Source: CADEED01 sp039931065
Lineage (GTDB): Bacteria; Pseudomonadota; Gammaproteobacteria; Steroidobacterales; Steroidobacteraceae
Length of the DNA: 64,000 nt
NCBI GenBank assembly: GCA_039931065.1
Contig: JBDTSP010000003.1
Coordinates: forward strand, 1-64,000
Reading direction: 5' to 3'
Shown here: positions 25,835 through 35,135 of the stretch, piece by piece
Numbering within the stretch: the first letter of the stretch is position 1
Layout of the letters: every line of letters begins with the position of its first letter
Translations under genes and position numbers: made by a program
Notes under the pieces: generated by a model
What the model was told of the DNA's origin: nothing
The model's database searches: none
The model's input: only the letters and a program-made list of their open reading frames with translations

Positions 25835-26401
25835 TCAAGGAGTTCCGGCTGATGCAAGCCCCTCTTTTGCAAGGATTTGCATAACAGCGCTCACGGAATC
25901 CGCATTGCGCCAGCGGGCGCGACTTTCCGGGGTCACGAACTTCTCCGCAACCGCGTAATCGAGCATGGCGTACAGCGCCGAAAAGTAGTTTTCGATGTTG
26001 GCGCAGATCACCGGTTTCGTATGCAAACCGAGCTGGGCCCAGGTGATGATTTCCACCAGCTCGTCGAATGTGCCCATGCCGCCCGGCAAGCCGACAAACG
26101 CATCGGACAGATCCGCCATCAGCGTCTTGCGCTCGTGCATCGTGTCGACGACGTACTGCTGGGTGATGCCCGGATGCGCCAGTTCGCGCTCGATGAGCAT
26201 GCGCGGAATTACGCCGATGACGCGCCCGCCGGCGGCCAGCGCCGCATCGGCGACGATATTCATGAGACCGAGCCGCCCGCCACCGTACACGACCGTGAGG
26301 CCGCGTTGTGCGAGCGAGGTGCCGAGTTCACGCGCCGCGGCCGAGTAGCTAGGCTTCGCGCCGGGAGCGGAGCCGCAGAAGACACAGACCGTGCGGCTCA
26401 A
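25835..26401 (-). CDS. LOG-family nucleoside 5'-monophosphate phosphoribohydrolase
   Basis: 188 residues with a Rossmann-like fold and the family signature LPGGMGTFDELVEIITWAQLG, plus the nucleotide-binding segment VVYGGGRLGLMNIVADAA. LOG proteins remove ribose 5-phosphate from nucleoside monophosphates, including cytokinin-type adenosines; many bacterial ones act on AMP. They are often mislabelled lysine decarboxylases. Its ATG overlaps the pgsA stop (ATGA). Confidence 0.9.
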   Translation of the reverse strand: MSRTVCVFCGSAPGAKPSYSAAARELGTSLAQRGLTVVYGGGRLGLMNIVADAALAAGGRVIGVIPRMLIERELAHPGITQQYVVDTMHERKTLMADLSDAFVGLPGGMGTFDELVEIITWAQLGLHTKPVICANIENYFSALYAMLDYAVAEKFVTPESRARWRNADSVSAVMQILAKEGLASAGTP

Positions 26402-27042
26402 GACGGCGCCCGCAGGTCCGGCCAGGCCGCGCGCATATAGGTGATCGCGGACAGCAACGTGAGAACGGCCGCGACCACCGTCAGCACCAGGCCGATCTCG
26501 AAGATGGGAATGGTGAAGCCAGGGGCGATCGGCAGACTCCAGCGGAACAACATGCAGGACAACCCCACGATCTGCAGAATGGTCTTATACTTGGCGAGCT
26601 GGCTCACTTTCACCTTGCCGCGTTTGCCGATCTCGGCCATCCACTCGCGCAACGCGGAGATGGCGATCTCGCGGCCGATGATGATGATCGACGAGAGCAC
26701 CAGGATGACCTGAACCGATTCCTTGCGCAGGGTGTAACGGGCGCCGTCGAGAGCCTCGAGCCCGGGCACGACGATGTTCGGCATTTCCTTGCTGAGCAGC
26801 AGAACCAGTGCCACGGCGACGATCAGCTTGTCGGCGACCGGATCGAGGAAGGCGCCCAGGCGGGAGGTCAATCCCATCTTGCGGGCGAAATATCCATCCA
26901 GGGAGTCCGTGATTCCCGCGAGCGCGAACAGCAGCCCCGCCGCCGGATCGGCCCACCCTCCTGGTAGATAGAAGAACACGATGACCAGCGGAATCGCGAA
27001 GATACGCAGCCAGGTCAAGGTGTTGGGCAGGTTCCAGATCAT
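26398..27042 (-). CDS. pgsA: CDP-diacylglycerol-glycerol-3-phosphate 3-phosphatidyltransferase
   Basis: 214 residues, an inner-membrane enzyme making phosphatidylglycerol phosphate from CDP-diacylglycerol and glycerol 3-phosphate. The CDP-alcohol phosphatidyltransferase motif is intact: DSLDGYFARK, then RLGAFLDPVADK. The start at 27042 (MIWNLPNTLTWLRI) is the usual PgsA N-terminus. The uvrC-pgsA-tRNA order matches other gammaproteobacteria. Confidence 0.96.
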   Translation of the reverse strand: MIWNLPNTLTWLRIFAIPLVIVFFYLPGGWADPAAGLLFALAGITDSLDGYFARKMGLTSRLGAFLDPVADKLIVAVALVLLLSKEMPNIVVPGLEALDGARYTLRKESVQVILVLSSIIIIGREIAISALREWMAEIGKRGKVKVSQLAKYKTILQIVGLSCMLFRWSLPIAPGFTIPIFEIGLVLTVVAAVLTLLSAITYMRAAWPDLRAPS

Positions 27043-27061
27043 GTCGTTCGCAGTGCGGCGC

Positions 27062-28876
27062 TCAGGCGCCCGGGTGCAAGTGATCATAAAGGGTGCGCGC
27101 CAGCGTTGTCCCGATTCCGCTCACCACCTCGAAGTCGCCGACTCCCGCGCGCATCAACCCCTGCATGCCGCCGAAGTGCCGCAGCAGTGCACGGCGCTTG
27201 GCCGGTCCCAGACCCGGGATCGTCTCCAGCACGGATTCGTTGTGTCGGCGGGCACGCCGCTTGCGATGACCCGTGATCGCGAAGCGATGCGCCTCGTCGC
27301 GGATCCGCTGGACGACGCGCAGGGCTTGCGAATCCGGTCCGGGGACGATCGGCACGGGATCGCCGTGGACGAACAGCCGCTCCTGGCCGGCCTTGCGATC
27401 CGGCCCTTTTGCGACACCGACGAGTTTGAGCGTGGCAAAGCCGAGCTGCTCAAGCTCGCCGTAAACCTCGTTGATCTGCCCGAGGCCACCGTCGATCAGC
27501 AATACATCGGGCGCCACCACCTCTCCACTGCGGATCCGTTCGTAGCGCCGCTTCAACGCCTGGCGCAACGCGCCGTAGTCGTCCCCTGGCGTAACCCCGG
27601 TGATGTTGAAGCGGCGGTATTCCTTTTTCAGGGGCCCCTCGGGGCCGTACACCACGCAGGATGCCACCGTACCCTCGCCCGCTGTGTGGCTGATGTCGAA
27701 GCACTCCAGCCGCTGCGGCGGTTTGTCGAGGCCTAACAATCCGCCGAGCGCGACCAACATGTCTTCGATGTCGGCGCGGCGCGCGCGGCGCATACGCAGC
27801 GCCTGTGTCGCGTTCTCCACCGTCATCGCAATCCAGCGCAGCGGCAGCGCACGGGAAGGACGCCAAACCCGGGTGGCGGAGCCCGCCCGCGAGGCGAGCG
27901 CGTCGGTCAACGCTTCGGATTCGGCCAGCTCGATGTTTACCAGGATTTCCGGCGGCGGTGGCGTCTCGGCGTAGTACTGCATGAGGAACGACGCCAGCGC
28001 CTCGCCGGGTTCCGCCAGCGAACCCTTCGGAAAATATCCGGTCGAGCCCAGGTTGCGTCCGCCCCGGATGATCATCACGGTGATCGCGTATTCGCCCGGC
28101 TCACCCACCAGCGCAAATACGTCGATGTCGCGATCGCCCTCCGCCGTGACGATCTGCTGAGCCTGCACCTGCTTCAACGCTGCCAGCTGATCGCGCAGCG
28201 CCGCGGCGCGCTCGAACTGCAGGACTTCCGCCGCCTTCTCCATGGCCGCGGAAAGCTCGGTGAACACCTCGTCGTTGCGGCCTTCTAGCACCTTCACCGC
28301 CGCGGTGATGTCGCGCGCATAGTCCTCGCGCGAAATGAGTTCGACGCAGGGCGCGGAGCAGCGGCCGATCTGGTGCTGCAGGCACGGCCGGCTGCGGTTC
28401 TCGAAAAAGGTGTCGCGGCAGTTCCGGATGCGAAATATCTTCTGCACGCTCTGCAGGGTCTCCTTGACGGCCCCGGCGCCCGGGAATGGCCCGAAGTACC
28501 GGCCCGGCAGGTTGCGCGCGCCGCGGTAAAACACCAGCCGCGGATATTCATGGCCTGCGGGTAGATAGACGTAGGGAAAACTCTTGTCGTCGCGCAACAC
28601 GATGTTGTAACGCGGCTTGTGCTCCTTGATGAGGTTGTACTCGAGCAGCAGTGCCTCGGTCTCGGAGTTGGTGACCGTGACCTCGATGCGCGCGATGTTC
28701 GCGACCAGCGCCTGCACCTTGGGGTCGACGTTGCTGGCGAGGAAATAGTTGCCGACCCGGTCGCGCAGTGCGCGCGCCTTGCCGACATACAGCAACTCGC
28801 CGGATTCGGAATACATGCGATATACCCCCGGCCGGCGCGGCAGGCTCGCAATGAAATCCTTGTGATCGAAGCTCAC
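27062..28876 (-). CDS. uvrC: Excinuclease ABC subunit C
   Basis: About 604 residues. Domains in order: GIY-YIG nuclease (GVYRMYSESGELLYVGKARA), a Cys-rich region (CLQHQIGRCSAPCVE), the UVR motif that contacts UvrB (near residues 195-230), an RNase H-like endonuclease (LECFDISHTAGEGTVASCVV) and a tandem helix-hairpin-helix (IPGLGPAKRRALLRHFGG). It makes both incisions in nucleotide excision repair. I place the start at GTG 28876, 7 bases beyond the UDG stop with GAGG just upstream; a TTG at 28897 would overlap the UDG gene by 14 bases. Confidence 0.95.
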   Translation of the reverse strand: MSFDHKDFIASLPRRPGVYRMYSESGELLYVGKARALRDRVGNYFLASNVDPKVQALVANIARIEVTVTNSETEALLLEYNLIKEHKPRYNIVLRDDKSFPYVYLPAGHEYPRLVFYRGARNLPGRYFGPFPGAGAVKETLQSVQKIFRIRNCRDTFFENRSRPCLQHQIGRCSAPCVELISREDYARDITAAVKVLEGRNDEVFTELSAAMEKAAEVLQFERAAALRDQLAALKQVQAQQIVTAEGDRDIDVFALVGEPGEYAITVMIIRGGRNLGSTGYFPKGSLAEPGEALASFLMQYYAETPPPPEILVNIELAESEALTDALASRAGSATRVWRPSRALPLRWIAMTVENATQALRMRRARRADIEDMLVALGGLLGLDKPPQRLECFDISHTAGEGTVASCVVYGPEGPLKKEYRRFNITGVTPGDDYGALRQALKRRYERIRSGEVVAPDVLLIDGGLGQINEVYGELEQLGFATLKLVGVAKGPDRKAGQERLFVHGDPVPIVPGPDSQALRVVQRIRDEAHRFAITGHRKRRARRHNESVLETIPGLGPAKRRALLRHFGGMQGLMRAGVGDFEVVSGIGTTLARTLYDHLHPGA

Positions 28877-28883
28877 GCGCGCC

Positions 28884-29519
28884 TCACAGGCCCGCAAGGC
28901 CCGCCGCGCGCTTGAGAACAGTGCGAAACATGTCGGTGGTCAGGCGGCGCGTCTGCGTGTTGTAGCGGCTGCAATGATAGGAATCGATCATGCGACGCTC
29001 CCCGGGCAGCTCGAACTCGTTGCCATGACCGAACTTCGCGGCCGCACGTTTGAGGCCCGACGCAGTCAGCACCGCATCGTGCGCAACCGTGCCGAGCGCG
29101 AGCACCGCCTTCACCGAGGCGAGCTTGTCGAGCTCCGCCGACAGGTACTGGTTGCAGGTCTTGATCTCGGCGGGCAGCGGTTTGTTTTCCGGCGGCAGGC
29201 ATTTCACCGCATTGGTGATGCGGACTCCCGCCAGTTTCAAGCCGTCACTGCGATCCACCGAAACGTCCGCGGTCGCCAGGCCCAGCTCGTGCAGCGACTT
29301 ATATAAAAGAATGCCGGCGTAGTCCCCGGTGAACGGACGGCCAGTGCGATTGGCGCCATGCATGCCGGGCGCGAGTCCTACGATCAAGAGCTTCGGCGCG
29401 GCATCGCCGAACGGCGCCACCGGCTTGCTGTGGTAGTCGGGGTTCTCGTGCGCGGATTTCGCCAGGAACGAAGAAAGCCGCGGGCACAGCGTGCAATCGG
29501 GACAGAAGGTCGCCGCCAA
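28884..29519 (-). CDS. Family 5 uracil-DNA glycosylase (UDGb type)
   Basis: 211 residues from a TTG with GGGGGA just upstream. An N-terminal Cys cluster (FCPDCTLCPRL) suggests a 4Fe-4S site. Motif 1 is LAPGMHGANRTGRPFTGDYAG, typical of UDGb enzymes that lack the usual Asp/Asn catalytic residue. Motif 2 is YHCSRYNTQTRRLT. UDGb removes uracil and deaminated purines from DNA and is often found in high-GC or thermophilic species. It lies 7 bases ahead of uvrC on the same strand, pairing base-excision and nucleotide-excision repair in one transcription unit. Confidence 0.88.
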   Translation of the reverse strand: MAATFCPDCTLCPRLSSFLAKSAHENPDYHSKPVAPFGDAAPKLLIVGLAPGMHGANRTGRPFTGDYAGILLYKSLHELGLATADVSVDRSDGLKLAGVRITNAVKCLPPENKPLPAEIKTCNQYLSAELDKLASVKAVLALGTVAHDAVLTASGLKRAAAKFGHGNEFELPGERRMIDSYHCSRYNTQTRRLTTDMFRTVLKRAAGLAGL

Positions 29520-29572
29520 GATTCCCCCAAGAATAATGAAGCAGAAATGCCGGGCTCACGCGGCGTGAGAAC

Positions 29573-30904
29573 TTATCCCTGCATGCGCCGGATGATGGCG
29601 TTCCCGAAACCCGAGCAGGTCAACAACGTGGCGCCGGGGATCAGCCGTTGCAGATCTTCCTCGACGTTCTTGCGCGCCGCGATGTCGCGTTTGGTGGTGG
29701 CGCGGATGGCTTCGCGCAGACGCGCGAGGTCGTAGGTCATTTCCTTCGCGGCAATGGTGTCGGCCACGCCCTGCAGGATGAGTTGGGCGGCTTCGTTCCA
29801 ACCGAGGTAACGCAGCATCATCTCCGCGGACAGGATGATCGAGCCCGGATTCACGCGATCCTTGCCGGCGAATCCCGGCGCGGTGCCGTGGGTGGCCTCG
29901 AACACGGCGAGACCCTCGCCGATGTTGCCGCCCGGCGCAATGCCGATGCCGCCGACCTGCGCCGCCAGCGCATCAGAAATGTAGTCGCCGTTCAGATTCA
30001 GCGTCGCGATCACGTCATAGTCTTCCGGCCGCATCAACACCTGCTGCAGGAAGTTGTCGGCGATGACGTCCTTGACGACGATTTCCTTGCCGTTGATCGG
30101 GCTCTTGAAGCTGCACCACGGGCCATTGCCGATGGGCTGCGCGCCGAATTCCTCCTTCGCGAGTAGATAGCCCCACTGCATGAAGGCACCTTCGGTGTAC
30201 TTCATGATGTTGCCCTTGTGCACCAGAGTGACCGACACACGGTCGTTCTCGATGGCGTACTGGATGGCCTTGCGCACCAGGCGCTGGCTGCCCTCCTTCG
30301 ACACGGGCTTGATGCCGATGCCCGAACTCGCGGGAAAACGGATGCCGCTGACCTTGAGTTCGTTCTGCAGGAAATAGATCAGGCGCTGCACTTCCGGCGA
30401 GCCGGTGGGCCATTCGATGCCGGCGTAGATGTCTTCGGTGTTTTCGCGGAATACCACCATGTCGGTGAGCGATGCGTCGGCCATCGGCGTGGCGACGCCG
30501 GGGAAATAACGAATGGGACGTACGCAGGCGTACAGGTCGAGATTCTGGCGCATCGCCACGTTGAGCGAACGCATGCCGCCACCGGTCGGCGTGCCAAGCG
30601 GACCTTTGATGGATACGACGAAGTCGCGCAGCGCGGTCAGAGTCTCTTCGGGGAAACTCGTGCCGTAGACCGTCGCGGCTTTGTCACCGGCGAACACCTC
30701 GACCCACGAGATCTTGCGTTTGCCTCGATAAGCCTTTTCGACCGCGGCGTTGACCACCTTCAACATCACCGGCGTGATGTCGATGCCGATCCCATCACCT
30801 TCGACGAAGGCGATGAACGGATTGTCCGGCACGTTCAGCGACGAGTCCGGATTGATGGTGATGCGTTGACCGTCTGTGGGAACCGTGATCTTTTCGTATT
30901 TCAT
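29573..30904 (-). CDS. icd: NADP-dependent isocitrate dehydrogenase
   Basis: 443 residues starting MKYEKITVPTDGQ. The active-site phosphorylatable Ser segment is present (GGGMRSLNVAMRQNLDLY), as are FRENTEDIYAGIEW and the metal/substrate region NGDYISDALAAQVGGIGIAPG. It oxidises isocitrate to 2-oxoglutarate in the TCA cycle. The Ser lies in the context recognised by AceK-type kinases in enteric bacteria, so phosphorylation control is possible. It follows the DAHP synthase gene by 17 bases on the same strand. Confidence 0.96.
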   Translation of the reverse strand: MKYEKITVPTDGQRITINPDSSLNVPDNPFIAFVEGDGIGIDITPVMLKVVNAAVEKAYRGKRKISWVEVFAGDKAATVYGTSFPEETLTALRDFVVSIKGPLGTPTGGGMRSLNVAMRQNLDLYACVRPIRYFPGVATPMADASLTDMVVFRENTEDIYAGIEWPTGSPEVQRLIYFLQNELKVSGIRFPASSGIGIKPVSKEGSQRLVRKAIQYAIENDRVSVTLVHKGNIMKYTEGAFMQWGYLLAKEEFGAQPIGNGPWCSFKSPINGKEIVVKDVIADNFLQQVLMRPEDYDVIATLNLNGDYISDALAAQVGGIGIAPGGNIGEGLAVFEATHGTAPGFAGKDRVNPGSIILSAEMMLRYLGWNEAAQLILQGVADTIAAKEMTYDLARLREAIRATTKRDIAARKNVEEDLQRLIPGATLLTCSGFGNAIIRRMQG

Positions 30905-30921
30905 GCTGGGTGAAACAGCAA

Positions 30922-32313
30922 TTAGCGTGCCGGCCCATTGCCGTGAGACCCCGCGCCGTGAGATCCGGGCCCGTGCCGCCCGATCAGCATCGCCATCTCG
31001 AGCGCCTGCTCGTAGTTGAGGCGCGGATCGACCGTTGATTTGTAAGCCCGTGCGAGATCCGCGTCCGTGAGACCGCGCGCGCCGCCGGTGCACTCGGTGA
31101 CGTCTTCACCGGTCAACTCGATATGGACGCCGCCGAGAAACGAGCCGTTGTCCTCGTGCACTTTGAACGAGAGTTCGAGTTCCTTGAGGATGTTCTCGAA
31201 GCGCCGCGTCTTGAGACCGCCCGAACTCGTCTCGGTGTTGCCGTGCATCGGGTCGCAGACCCACAGCACCTGGTGGCCCGTCTCGCGAACGGCCTTGATC
31301 ATCTTCGGCAGGCCCTTCTCGACATCCTTCGCGCCGAAGCGGTGAATGATGGTGAGACGACCGGGCGTGTTCTGCGGATTGAGCGTGGTCACCAGGCCCT
31401 GCAACCAGGCGGCATCCATCGCGGGGCCGATCTTCACGCCCATCGGATTGGCGATGCCGCGGAAAAATTCCACGTGCGCGCCGTCGAGCTGCGCGGTACG
31501 CATGCCGATCCACGGCATGTGAGTCGACAGGTTGTACCAGCGCTTGTTGCGCTCGATGTACCGCGTCTGCGCCTGCTCGTAGTGCATGAGCAAGCCTTCG
31601 TGCGAGGCGAAGAAATCGACCGCGGTGACTTCGTGCGGCGCGCGGCCGCCACTGACTCGCTCGAAAAAATCCAGCGAGTCGCCGATGGAGTCGACGATCT
31701 TCGTGTACTGATCGATCAGCGGCGAATGCTTCATGAAGCCGAGATCCCAATATCTCGGGTGATGCAGATCGGCAAAGCCGCCGTCACAGAGCGCGCGCAC
31801 GAAATTGAGTGTCAACGCGGCACGTTCGTAGCCACGCAGCAGCAACGTCGGATCGGGTTCGCGTGCTTCGGCGGTGAACTCGGAACGGTTGACGAGATCG
31901 CCGCGGAACGCAGGCAGCGTCAGGCCATTACGCGTCTCGGAATCGGCCGAGCGCGGCTTGGCGTACTGGCCGGCCATGCGGCCGACCCGAATAATGGGTT
32001 TCTTGAGACCGTGCAGGAGCACGAGGCTCATCTGCAGCAGGATCTTGAGCTTCTTGGCGATCTTGTCGGATTCGCATTCCTCGAAGGTCTCGGCGCAGTC
32101 GCCGCCCATCAGCAGGAACTTGTTGCCGATCTGCGCTTCGGCGAGCCGCTCGCGCAGTTGTTCGATTTCCCACGACACCACCAGCGGCGGCAGACGTGAG
32201 AGCGAGGCGACCGCGCGCTCGAGCGCGGCGAGGTCGGAGTACTTCGGCTGCTGCTGTACGGGTCGGGTAGTCCAGCTCGCGGGGTGCCAGGAGGCAATGT
32301 CAGGGGTACGCAT
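30922..32313 (-). CDS. Class II 3-deoxy-7-phosphoheptulonate synthase
   Basis: 463 residues, a plant/Mycobacterium-type DAHP synthase that condenses phosphoenolpyruvate and erythrose 4-phosphate as the first step of aromatic amino acid synthesis. Signatures are GNKFLLMGGDCAETFEEC, KPIIRVGRMAGQYAKPRS and VCDPMHGNTETSSGG. The C-terminus ends in a Gly/His/Ser-rich tail (GPGSHGAGSHGNGPAR) not needed for the fold. It is divergent from the lysine-catabolism pair, with 57 bases between starts that must hold both promoters. Confidence 0.95.
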   Translation of the reverse strand: MRTPDIASWHPASWTTRPVQQQPKYSDLAALERAVASLSRLPPLVVSWEIEQLRERLAEAQIGNKFLLMGGDCAETFEECESDKIAKKLKILLQMSLVLLHGLKKPIIRVGRMAGQYAKPRSADSETRNGLTLPAFRGDLVNRSEFTAEAREPDPTLLLRGYERAALTLNFVRALCDGGFADLHHPRYWDLGFMKHSPLIDQYTKIVDSIGDSLDFFERVSGGRAPHEVTAVDFFASHEGLLMHYEQAQTRYIERNKRWYNLSTHMPWIGMRTAQLDGAHVEFFRGIANPMGVKIGPAMDAAWLQGLVTTLNPQNTPGRLTIIHRFGAKDVEKGLPKMIKAVRETGHQVLWVCDPMHGNTETSSGGLKTRRFENILKELELSFKVHEDNGSFLGGVHIELTGEDVTECTGGARGLTDADLARAYKSTVDPRLNYEQALEMAMLIGRHGPGSHGAGSHGNGPAR

Positions 32314-32370
32314 GGTGGGAAGTATTCTAATTCAGCGGGTTACGGCACACTACCGTCAAGCGAGGGAAAC

Positions 32371-33579
32371 ATGCACAAAGTTTTGGTTTTGGGTGCCGGC
32401 AAGATCGGCGCCCTTATAAGTGGTCTATTGGCGGAATCGGGCGATTACGAGGTAACTCTGGGTGATGTGGACGCGAAGTCCGCGGAAGCCGTGGTCAAGG
32501 CTCATGGTTCGCGGTCGTTGCGGGCCGTGGCACTCGATGCCAGCGATCCGAAAGCGCTGGAACAGCACTTTTCGACGTTCAAGCCGCACGCCGTCATTTC
32601 TAGCCTGCCTTTTTACTGCAACCCGGCGGTGGCCAAGGCCGCGCGCAAGGGTAACGCCCACTATTTCGATCTGACCGAGGATGTCGCGGTCACTCAGGCC
32701 GTGCGCCGGACCGCGCGCGGTGCATCGAAGGCGTTCGTGCCCCAATGTGGACTGGCGCCGGGCTTCATCAGCATCGCGGCCAACGAACTGACCAAACACT
32801 TCGACGAGCTGCGCTCCATCAAGCTGCGCGTCGGCGCCCTGCCCCAGCACCCTAACAACGTGCTCAAGTATTCGCTGACCTGGTCCACCGAAGGACTCAT
32901 CAACGAATACGGCAATCCATGCGAGTCGGTGGTCGACGGCAAGATCGTCGCTGCCGCGCCGCTCGAAGGCCTCGAGGAAATCGAGATCGACGGAACCTTG
33001 TACGAAGCGTTCAACACCTCGGGTGGATTGGGATCACTGGCCGAGTCGTATGGCAAGCAGTGCGAGCAGATCAACTACAAGACGATGCGGTATCCCGGGC
33101 ATTGCGCGCAGATGCGCCTGCTCATGAACGATCTGAAACTGAATTCGGATCGTGCCACCTTGAAGCGTGTGCTCGAACACGCGGTTCCACAGACGCTACA
33201 GGACGTGGTCATCGTGTACGCCGCGGTGTCGGGCAAACAGGACGGCGAGTTGCGCGAGGAAAACTACGTCAACAAGATCTATCCGCAGATGATCGCGGGA
33301 CGACTGTGGTCGGCGATCCAGGTCACCACGGCCGCGGGCATCACCGCGGTGGTCGATCTCGTGCTCGCCAATCCGCGCAAGTTCACCGGGTTCGTGGCGC
33401 AGGAGCAGTTCGATCTGCCCGCGATCCTCGAAAACCGCTTCGGCCAGTACTACGCACCCGGCGGCACGAAAGATCTTTCCTCGACGGTGGTCGTGTCGGG
33501 CAAGGCCGGTCACCAGCGCAAGGGAACCGCGAAGGCTCCCGCCGTTAAAGCGGCGCAGCCCGCGCGGATGAAGAAATGA
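32371..33579 (+). CDS. Saccharopine dehydrogenase family protein
   Basis: 402 residues starting at the ATG at 32371 behind GCGAGGGAAAC. The N-terminal Rossmann domain (VLVLGAGKIGALISGLLAES) binds NAD(P). The C-terminal domain contains CGLAPGFISIAANEL, typical of the saccharopine dehydrogenase C-domain. The enzyme would split saccharopine to glutamate and 2-aminoadipate 6-semialdehyde. The stop overlaps the start of the next gene (ATGA), whose product acts on exactly that semialdehyde, which supports the assignment. A Lys/Ala/Pro tail closes the protein. Confidence 0.85.
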   Translation: MHKVLVLGAGKIGALISGLLAESGDYEVTLGDVDAKSAEAVVKAHGSRSLRAVALDASDPKALEQHFSTFKPHAVISSLPFYCNPAVAKAARKGNAHYFDLTEDVAVTQAVRRTARGASKAFVPQCGLAPGFISIAANELTKHFDELRSIKLRVGALPQHPNNVLKYSLTWSTEGLINEYGNPCESVVDGKIVAAAPLEGLEEIEIDGTLYEAFNTSGGLGSLAESYGKQCEQINYKTMRYPGHCAQMRLLMNDLKLNSDRATLKRVLEHAVPQTLQDVVIVYAAVSGKQDGELREENYVNKIYPQMIAGRLWSAIQVTTAAGITAVVDLVLANPRKFTGFVAQEQFDLPAILENRFGQYYAPGGTKDLSSTVVVSGKAGHQRKGTAKAPAVKAAQPARMKK

Positions 33580-35135
33580 GCGCCGCCAAAGTCAGCGTCG
33601 ACGTCGCGGGAATCCTCAAGCGGCTCGGCATCGATTCGATCAACGCGGGCGCCTGGTCGGGCAGCCTCGGCTGGTCGAAGGACGTCGCGGGTTCCGCCAT
33701 CACCTCGACCAACCCGTCGACCGGCGAAACCCTGGCGCAGGTTCGCAGCGCCACGGTCACCGACTACGAAGCCGTCATGCGCTCGAGCGTCGAAGCCGCC
33801 AGCGCCTGGCGCAACGTGCCCGCGCCGGCCCGCGGCGAGGCGGTCAGGTTGTTAGGCGACGCGTTACGCGCGGTGAAGGAAGATCTCGGTGCGCTGGTCA
33901 CTCTCGAGAACGGCAAGATCAAGGCCGAGGGACTGGGGGAAGTCCAGGAGATGATCGATATCGCCGACTTCGCCGTCGGCCAGTCGCGGATGATGTACGG
34001 CAACACGATGCACTCGGAGCGGCCGCAGCATCGCATGTACGAGCAGTGGCACCCGCTCGGCGTGGTCGGAATCATTTCCGCCTTCAATTTTCCGGTCGCG
34101 GTGTGGGCGTGGAACGCCTTCCTCGCCGCCATCTGCGGCAACGTGTCGGTGTGGAAACCCTCACCCAAGACACCGCTCACTGCCATCGCGGTCCAGCACA
34201 TCTGCAACAAGGTGATGCGCGAGCACAAACTCCCGCCGGTTTTCCAGATGTTCATCGATGGCGGCACTGAACTCGCCACGCGATTCGTCGACGACAAACG
34301 CGTCGCGCTGGTGTCGTTCACGGGTTCGACCTCGATCGGCCGCAATGTGGCCGAACGGGTGGCGCGCCGCCTCGGCAAGAGCCTGCTCGAACTCGGCGGC
34401 AACAACGCGATCATCGTGGATGAATCCGCGGATCTGAAACTCGCCATTCCCTCCATCGTGTTCGGTGCCGTGGGCACGGCGGGACAACGCTGCACGACGA
34501 CTCGCCGCGTGCTCGTGCACCGTTCACGCCTCGAGGAGCTGGAAAAGAAACTGGTGCATGCGTATGCGCAGGTGCGTATCGGCAACCCGATAGATCCAAC
34601 GACACTCATGGGCCCGTTGATCGACAAGGGCGCGGTCGAGCGTTATTCGCAGGCGATCGCGCAGGCCAAGGCCGCGGGCGGCAAGGTCCTGACCGGGGAA
34701 AGAATTATCGAGGGCAAGGGCAATTTCGTGGCGCCAACCATCATCAAAGCGGAAAATGACTGGCCCATCGTTCAGCACGAAACGTTCGCGCCGGTGATGT
34801 ACCTGATTCCGTTCGACTCGCTGGATGAAGCGATCGAGATGCAGAACGCATCCGCGCATGGGTTGTCCTCTTCGATCTTCACGGATCGCCTGCAACACGC
34901 CGAAGCTTTCCTGTCGGCCGCCGGCAGCGACTGCGGCATCGCCAACGTCAACATCGGCACCTCGGGTGCCGAGATCGGTGGCGCATTTGGCGGCGAGAAA
35001 GACACCGGCGGCGGACGCGAATCGGGCTCGGATTCCTGGAAGGCGTACATGCGCCGCCAGACGAACACGATCAACTGGAGCCGCGCACTGCCGCTGGCGC
35101 AAGGAATCTCGTTCGAAGTCAAAGAAGGCCCGTAG
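33576..35135 (+). CDS. 2-aminoadipate 6-semialdehyde dehydrogenase (ALDH7-type)
   Basis: 519 residues of the antiquitin/ALDH7 group. The catalytic Cys is in VGTAGQRCTTTRR, the general base Glu in LLELGGNNAI, and NAD contacts are in SFTGSTSIGR. The ALDH7-specific substrate loop is present: GGEKDTGGGRESGSDSWKAY. It oxidises aminoadipate semialdehyde or its cyclic piperideine form to 2-aminoadipate, the step after saccharopine cleavage in lysine breakdown. The stop codon abuts a large inverted repeat. Confidence 0.9.
   Translation: MSAAKVSVDVAGILKRLGIDSINAGAWSGSLGWSKDVAGSAITSTNPSTGETLAQVRSATVTDYEAVMRSSVEAASAWRNVPAPARGEAVRLLGDALRAVKEDLGALVTLENGKIKAEGLGEVQEMIDIADFAVGQSRMMYGNTMHSERPQHRMYEQWHPLGVVGIISAFNFPVAVWAWNAFLAAICGNVSVWKPSPKTPLTAIAVQHICNKVMREHKLPPVFQMFIDGGTELATRFVDDKRVALVSFTGSTSIGRNVAERVARRLGKSLLELGGNNAIIVDESADLKLAIPSIVFGAVGTAGQRCTTTRRVLVHRSRLEELEKKLVHAYAQVRIGNPIDPTTLMGPLIDKGAVERYSQAIAQAKAAGGKVLTGERIIEGKGNFVAPTIIKAENDWPIVQHETFAPVMYLIPFDSLDEAIEMQNASAHGLSSSIFTDRLQHAEAFLSAAGSDCGIANVNIGTSGAEIGGAFGGEKDTGGGRESGSDSWKAYMRRQTNTINWSRALPLAQGISFEVKEGP

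Noticed and set aside
25835..26401. Lysine decarboxylase annotation for the LOG-family gene
   Set aside because: The PGGMGT motif belongs to phosphoribohydrolases; no pyridoxal-phosphate lysine is present.
29553..29569. CTCACGC/GCGTGAG hairpin after icd as a terminator
   Set aside because: The stem is short, it lacks a U run, and the UDG gene continues on the same strand shortly after; support is too weak.
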